Assembly: GCA_030425925.1 (NCBI GenBank)
Contig: JAUHZO010000024.1
Span: 1-53,052, forward strand
DNA: 53,052 nt
DNA from: Alphaproteobacteria bacterium
Lineage (GTDB): Bacteria; Pseudomonadota; Alphaproteobacteria; Rhodobacterales; Rhodobacteraceae
Direction of reading: 5' to 3'
The position numbers and the translations under genes are program-made. The notes under the pieces are model-generated. The model saw nothing but the letters and a program-made list of their open reading frames with translations. It had not been told where the DNA came from and searched no databases. This document shows, piece after piece, positions 49,666 through 53,052 of the stretch; position 1 is the stretch's first letter; every line of letters starts with the position of its first letter.

Positions 49666-50668
49666 AGATCACCTCCAGGCTGGCCCGGGGCGCGGCCTGC
49701 TTGCCGCGCATGTCGGCATCGGTGGCAGGCTCCAGCTTGATGCCGGCCCCGGTCTCGGAGCCGTCGAACAGCTCCAGAAGCCCGTCCTGCGACAGCGGCG
49801 TGGGCCGCACCGGCGGCGCGTCGGCCACGTTGACACCCAGTTCGGCAAACAGCGCGCCCCAGGGGCTCGCGGCGGTGCCGACGATCTGGTAGTTCGCGGA
49901 TTTCTTGCGCAGGTCGTCATCCTGCGGGATCGAGGCCAGCACCGGGATGCCTGCGGCCTCGGCAAAGGCCTGCGCCTCGCCCGAGCCGTCATCCTTGTTG
50001 ATGACCAGACCCGCGACGCCCACATTGCCGCCCAGCTTGCGGAAATACTCCACCGCCGAGCACACGTTGTTGGCCACATACAGCGATTGCAGGTCGTTCG
50101 AGCCGACAAGGATCACCTTCTGCGCCATGTCCCGCGCGATGGGCAGGCCAAAGCCGCCGCAGACCACGTCGCCCAGGAAGTCGAGCAGGACATAGTCGAA
50201 ATCCCAGTCGTGAAAGCCCAGCTTTTCCAGCAGTTCGAAGCCGTGGATGATGCCCCGTCCGCCGCAGCCGCGGCCCACTTCGGGTCCGCCCAGTTCCATG
50301 GCGAACACACCGCCGCGCTTGAAGCACACGTCGCCGATCTTGACCTCTTCGCCCGCCAGTTTCTTGCGGGTCGAGGTCTCGATGATCGTGGGGCACGCCT
50401 TGCCGCCGAAGAGCAGCGAGGTGGTGTCGGATTTCGGGTCGCAGCCGATCAGCAGCACGCGCTTGCCCTGCTCGGCCATCATGTGGCTGAGATTGGCCAG
50501 CGTGAAGGACTTGCCGATGCCGCCCTTGCCATAGATCGCGATGATCTGGGTCTTCTTCGTCGCCTCGCCGGGCAGGATGTCGGCCAGGTCTTCCCCGGCC
50601 TCGTCGCGCAACCTCTGGTCAAAGTCCTTGAGGTTCGGGGCGTCGGATGGTCTCACGTCGTCCTTCAT
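49652..50668 (-). CDS. bchX: Chlorophyllide a reductase iron protein BchX
   Basis: NifH-like ATPase feeding electrons to BchYZ for ring B reduction, which turns a chlorin into a bacteriochlorin. 338 aa. P-loop GKGGIGKS at residues 47-54; 4Fe-4S ligands are the Cys in [10 protein letters not shown] and [14 protein letters not shown] 50668 overlaps the bchC stop as ATGA; the frame is open further upstream in bchC without similarity. Distinguished from BchL by sequence and by its bchC/bchY neighbours. Confidence 0.95.
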   Translation of the reverse strand: MKDDVRPSDAPNLKDFDQRLRDEAGEDLADILPGEATKKTQIIAIYGKGGIGKSFTLANLSHMMAEQGKRVLLIGCDPKSDTTSLLFGGKACPTIIETSTRKKLAGEEVKIGDVCFKRGGVFAMELGGPEVGRGCGGRGIIHGFELLEKLGFHDWDFDYVLLDFLGDVVCGGFGLPIARDMAQKVILVGSNDLQSLYVANNVCSAVEYFRKLGGNVGVAGLVINKDDGSGEAQAFAEAAGIPVLASIPQDDDLRKKSANYQIVGTAASPWGALFAELGVNVADAPPVRPTPLSQDGLLELFDGSETGAGIKLEPATDADMRGKQAAPRASLEVIYDDA

Positions 50669-51606
50669 GCGGCCGTCTCCCAGTTGAGGATCATTTTCAG
50701 GCAGGCCGGGTCTTCGAAGGCCGTGCGATAGGCATCGGCGGCGTCCGCGGCCCGGGCGCGATGCGTGACCAGCCCGGCCAGCGACAGCGCACCCGCGTCG
50801 ATCAATCCGCGCGTGGCGCGCAGGTCGTCCCGGTCCCATTCCGCGGCGACGCGGAATCGCGCCTCCTTCATGAAGGCCGGGGGAAAGGCAAAGCTCAGCG
50901 GTTCGGTATAGAACCCCGCCAGCACGATCTCGCCCCCCTTGGCGATGCGGCCCACCAGATCGTTCAGCAGCGCCCCCTGGCCCGAGGCGTCGTAGATCGC
51001 GCGGTAATCGCGCCGCGGGTCGTCGTCGGGATGGATCACCTCATAGCCGGTGGCCCCGCCCTGCCGCGCCGGGTCGATTTCCCAGACCGTGGGGGCCGGG
51101 GCCCCCGCCGCCAGCACCAGCCGCGCCAGAAGCCGGCCCAGAACACCATGGCCCACGATCAGTTCGGGCAGCGCCCGGTCAAGCCCGGCCATGGCGTGCC
51201 GCGCCGTGGCGGCCAGCGCCAGCAGCGCCCCTTCGGCACCCATGCCGCCATCAATCCGCGCCACCCGTGCGGCATCGGTCACCAACCGGCGCGCCGCGCC
51301 GCCGAACAGCCCGCGCGCGCCTTCAAAGCAGTTGGCCCCGGGCACAAAGACCGCGTCGCCCACGGCAAAGCCCGTGCCCGACCCGGCCTCGACCACCCGG
51401 CCGCAGGCCTCGTACCCCGGCACCAGCGGATAGCCCATGCCCGGAAAGGGCGGCATTGCACCGGTGTAGAAAAGCTTTTCCGTACCGGTCGAAATGCCCG
51501 AATGGGTGATCTCGACCACCAGATCCTCCGGGCCGGGATCGCACAGCGCAAGGCTGTCGAGGGCCAGGTCTCCGGGGCCTTTGAGCAGGATCGCGTCTGT
51601 GTGCAT
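50665..51606 (-). CDS. bchC: 3-hydroxyethyl bacteriochlorophyllide a dehydrogenase BchC
   Basis: Zinc-type medium-chain dehydrogenase/reductase that oxidises the C3 hydroxyethyl to acetyl, the last ring modification. 313 aa from ATG 51606 with GGGGGAG upstream. [14 protein letters not shown] near residues 36-49, [18 protein letters not shown], and the cofactor loop [12 protein letters not shown] (about 150-161) identify it. Its promoter carries two PpsR sites with 8-bp spacing that cover the putative -35 and -10. Confidence 0.95.
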   Translation of the reverse strand: MHTDAILLKGPGDLALDSLALCDPGPEDLVVEITHSGISTGTEKLFYTGAMPPFPGMGYPLVPGYEACGRVVEAGSGTGFAVGDAVFVPGANCFEGARGLFGGAARRLVTDAARVARIDGGMGAEGALLALAATARHAMAGLDRALPELIVGHGVLGRLLARLVLAAGAPAPTVWEIDPARQGGATGYEVIHPDDDPRRDYRAIYDASGQGALLNDLVGRIAKGGEIVLAGFYTEPLSFAFPPAFMKEARFRVAAEWDRDDLRATRGLIDAGALSLAGLVTHRARAADAADAYRTAFEDPACLKMILNWETAA

Positions 51607-51662
51607 GGCTCCCCCCACCGTTGTCGAATCGTTTCCGCCGTCCGGAAGTCGTTACGGTTGAC

Positions 51663-51680
51663 TGTCAGTCTACATTGACA
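51663..51680. promoter_or_regulatory. PpsR/CrtJ operator, bchC promoter proximal site
   Basis: Exact TGTCAGTCTACATTGACA (TGT-N12-ACA). On the bchC strand it contains TAGACT (51672-51667), the likely -10. Confidence 0.82.
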
Positions 51681-51688
51681 GTTTTGCC

Positions 51689-51706
51689 TGTCAATCATAT
51701 CTGACA
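51689..51706. promoter_or_regulatory. PpsR/CrtJ operator, bchC promoter distal site
   Basis: Exact TGTCAATCATATCTGACA, eight bases from the proximal site, the tandem arrangement known from Rhodobacter bchC. On the bchC strand its TTGACA (51694-51689) is a consensus -35 placed 16 bp from the -10 TAGACT. Confidence 0.82.
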
Positions 51707-51724
51707 ATCACATGTTCCCCCGCG

Positions 51725-52807
51725 TCAGCCCGGCTTGACGGCGGTCACCGTGCCGGTGACATAGGCCCGCCGCGGAGACGGCATCCGCACGCCGGTGAAC
51801 CCGGCCTGCCGCAGCGCCGCGCCGATCTCGGCCGCCGAGCGCGTGCGCCCGGTGCGCATCGCCAGCGTGTAGAACGCAAAATAGACATCGGTCTGCGGAT
51901 CGGGGCGCGCCCCGCCGGACATCGGCTCCGACACGATCACGCGCCCGCCCGGCGGCAGCGCGGCAAAGACCCGCTCCAGCAGCGCGGCCACGGTGTCGTC
52001 GGCATGGTCATACAGCACCCGGATCAGCGAAATCGCGTCCGCGCCTTCGGGCAGGGGATCATGCCGGAACGACCCGGCCACCACCTCGATGCCGGGATCG
52101 CGCACCCCGGCCACCACCTCGGGCAGGTCGAACAGCACCCGCTGCACCCCGGGCGCAACCCGGGCCAGCTCTTCCAGAAACACCCCCGTGCCGCCGCCCA
52201 CATCCAGCAGACGCCGCACCCCGCGCAGCCGCAGCTGGGCCAGCGCGTCCTGCGCCACCAGGCGCTGCGACTGCGCCATCAGGTCGGAATAGACCGCCGC
52301 CACCTCGGGATCGGCCTGGCCTCCGGCGCCAAAGACATAGGGCCAGAACGCCGCCAGCTCGGTCTCGGTCTCGCCGCGCAGCAACGCCAGCGGATCGCCC
52401 ATGTCGCGGTAGAACGCCCCGTGATGGCGAATCATCTGCGCCAGCCCGGGCACACCCACCAGCGCCGCGCCCTGCCGGGTCAGCCCGAACCGCCCGTCGC
52501 GATGCCGCCGCAGCAGCCCCAGCCCGGCCCCGGCCTGCAGCAGGATCTGCATCCGCGGCGCGGGCACATCGCCGAATCGCGCCAGCACGTCCACCGTTTC
52601 GGGCCCGTTCAGCAGCCGCCGCGGCAGATCCAGCTCGACCAGCGCCAGAAGCACCTGCGCCCTGACAAAGCCCTGCACGATGTCGAACAGCACCGCCCCG
52701 TCGCGCCGGGCCAGCCGCCGCGCCACCGGCAGCCGCGACGCCGCGCGCTGCACCCCCGGGCGGGCAATCAGCCGGTGCAGCCAGGAGGCAGGCGCAAAGG
52801 CCGCCAT
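51725..52807 (-). CDS. crtF: Demethylspheroidene O-methyltransferase CrtF
   Basis: SAM-dependent O-methyltransferase that methylates the 1-hydroxy group of demethylspheroidene. 360 aa. An N-terminal dimerisation helix bundle precedes the SAM motif LLDVGGGTGVFLEELA (about residues 200-215), followed by LPEVVAG and SLIRVLYDHADD. ATG 52807 overlaps the crtE stop by one base. Second gene of the superoperon; the 118-bp gap to bchC holds the bchC promoter. Confidence 0.94.
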   Translation of the reverse strand: MAAFAPASWLHRLIARPGVQRAASRLPVARRLARRDGAVLFDIVQGFVRAQVLLALVELDLPRRLLNGPETVDVLARFGDVPAPRMQILLQAGAGLGLLRRHRDGRFGLTRQGAALVGVPGLAQMIRHHGAFYRDMGDPLALLRGETETELAAFWPYVFGAGGQADPEVAAVYSDLMAQSQRLVAQDALAQLRLRGVRRLLDVGGGTGVFLEELARVAPGVQRVLFDLPEVVAGVRDPGIEVVAGSFRHDPLPEGADAISLIRVLYDHADDTVAALLERVFAALPPGGRVIVSEPMSGGARPDPQTDVYFAFYTLAMRTGRTRSAAEIGAALRQAGFTGVRMPSPRRAYVTGTVTAVKPG

Positions 52808-53052
52808 CAGCCGCGCGCCATTTCGCGGGCGGCGTCAGGCATGATCTTGCGGGCGGTATAGGTCACCATCTGCGCCAGCGCCGCCTCGCCCGGACAGGAC
52901 GGGATCGACGCAATGGCCCCGGCCAGGATGTCGCGCAGCCGCTGCGCCGCGCCTTCCAGCCCGTAGGTCGCCACGGCGTTGGGCCGGCCCAGCAGATCGT
53001 CCTGCCCCACCGGCTTGCCCAGTTCGGATTCCGAACACAGCGCGTCGCGCAG
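52807..53052 (-). CDS. crtE: Geranylgeranyl diphosphate synthase CrtE (C-terminal part, wraps to position 763)
   Basis: Continuation of crtE across the circular join. Only 52807-52925 is new sequence (the last 39 codons plus stop, ending MPDAAREMARG); 52926-53052 repeats bases 1-127, including the DDLLGRPNAVATYG segment. The full gene is 882 bp, 293 aa. Read alone here it looks like a truncated gene, but that is an effect of where the circle was cut. Confidence 0.93.
   Translation of the reverse strand: MRDALCSESELGKPVGQDDLLGRPNAVATYGLEGAAQRLRDILAGAIASIPSCPGEAALAQMVTYTARKIMPDAAREMARG
52926..53052. repeat. Right copy of the terminal redundancy (circular join)
   Basis: Identical to 1-127 over its whole length. 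The length, 127, equals a common assembler k-mer, which fits an untrimmed circular contig. Confidence 0.93.

Noticed and set aside
52807-53010. A 67-aa stand-alone gene at the right edge
   Set aside because: It is the C-terminus of crtE; the rest lies at 1-763 across the circular join.

Overview
The window is a circular plasmid of 52,925 bp opened inside a gene: bases 1-127 are repeated exactly at 52926-53052, and crtE reads in frame across that join. Gene content and order, high G+C, ATGA/GTGA gene overlaps, the repABC replicon and the PpsR/AerR regulators point to a Rhodobacterales (Roseobacter-group) alphaproteobacterium making bacteriochlorophyll a and spheroidene-series carotenoids. The genus cannot be named from the sequence. 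Almost everything on the plasmid is a complete photosynthesis gene cluster (PGC); the only other genes are repABC and a parDE toxin-antitoxin pair.  Layout around the circle. (i) 763 down through the join to 40384, minus strand: crtE-crtF-bchC-bchX-small ORF-bchY-bchZ-pufQ-pufB-pufA-pufL-pufM-pufC-dxs, the classic crt-bch-puf superoperon. (ii) 911-3333, plus: crtD-crtC. (iii) 6712-3592, minus: crtI-crtB-tspO. (iv) 6823-11105, plus: crtA-bchI-bchD-bchO. (v) 11093-14560: the plasmid backbone, with parS-like palindromes, repC, a counter-transcribed RNA, repB and repA (minus). (vi) 14938-15481, plus: parD-parE. (vii) 31077-15516, minus: bchF-N-B-H-L-M-lhaA-puhA-puhB-puhC-orf-acsF-puhE-hemA. (viii) 31389-37581, plus: aerR-ppsR-bchG-pucC-like-bchP-idi. 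(ix) 40235-37588, minus: bchE-bchJ-small membrane protein.  How it works together: dxs, idi and crtE supply isoprenoid precursors; crtB, I, C, D, F and A make the carotenoids; hemA feeds 5-aminolevulinate; bchIDH, M, acsF/bchE, J, NBL, F, XYZ, C, G and P make bacteriochlorophyll a; pufLM, pufC, puhA and pufBA encode the reaction centre, its tetraheme cytochrome and LH1; lhaA, puhB, puhC, puhE and pufQ assist assembly. No LH2 (pucBA) and no pufX was seen. Nine exact TGT-N12-ACA (PpsR-type) sites lie in the promoter gaps of bchC, crtE/crtD, crtI/crtA, bchF/aerR, bchG and bchE, so the plasmid carries both its redox/light regulators and their targets. An FNR-like box precedes bchE.  No tRNA, rRNA, CRISPR array, insertion sequence, relaxase or conjugation gene was seen.
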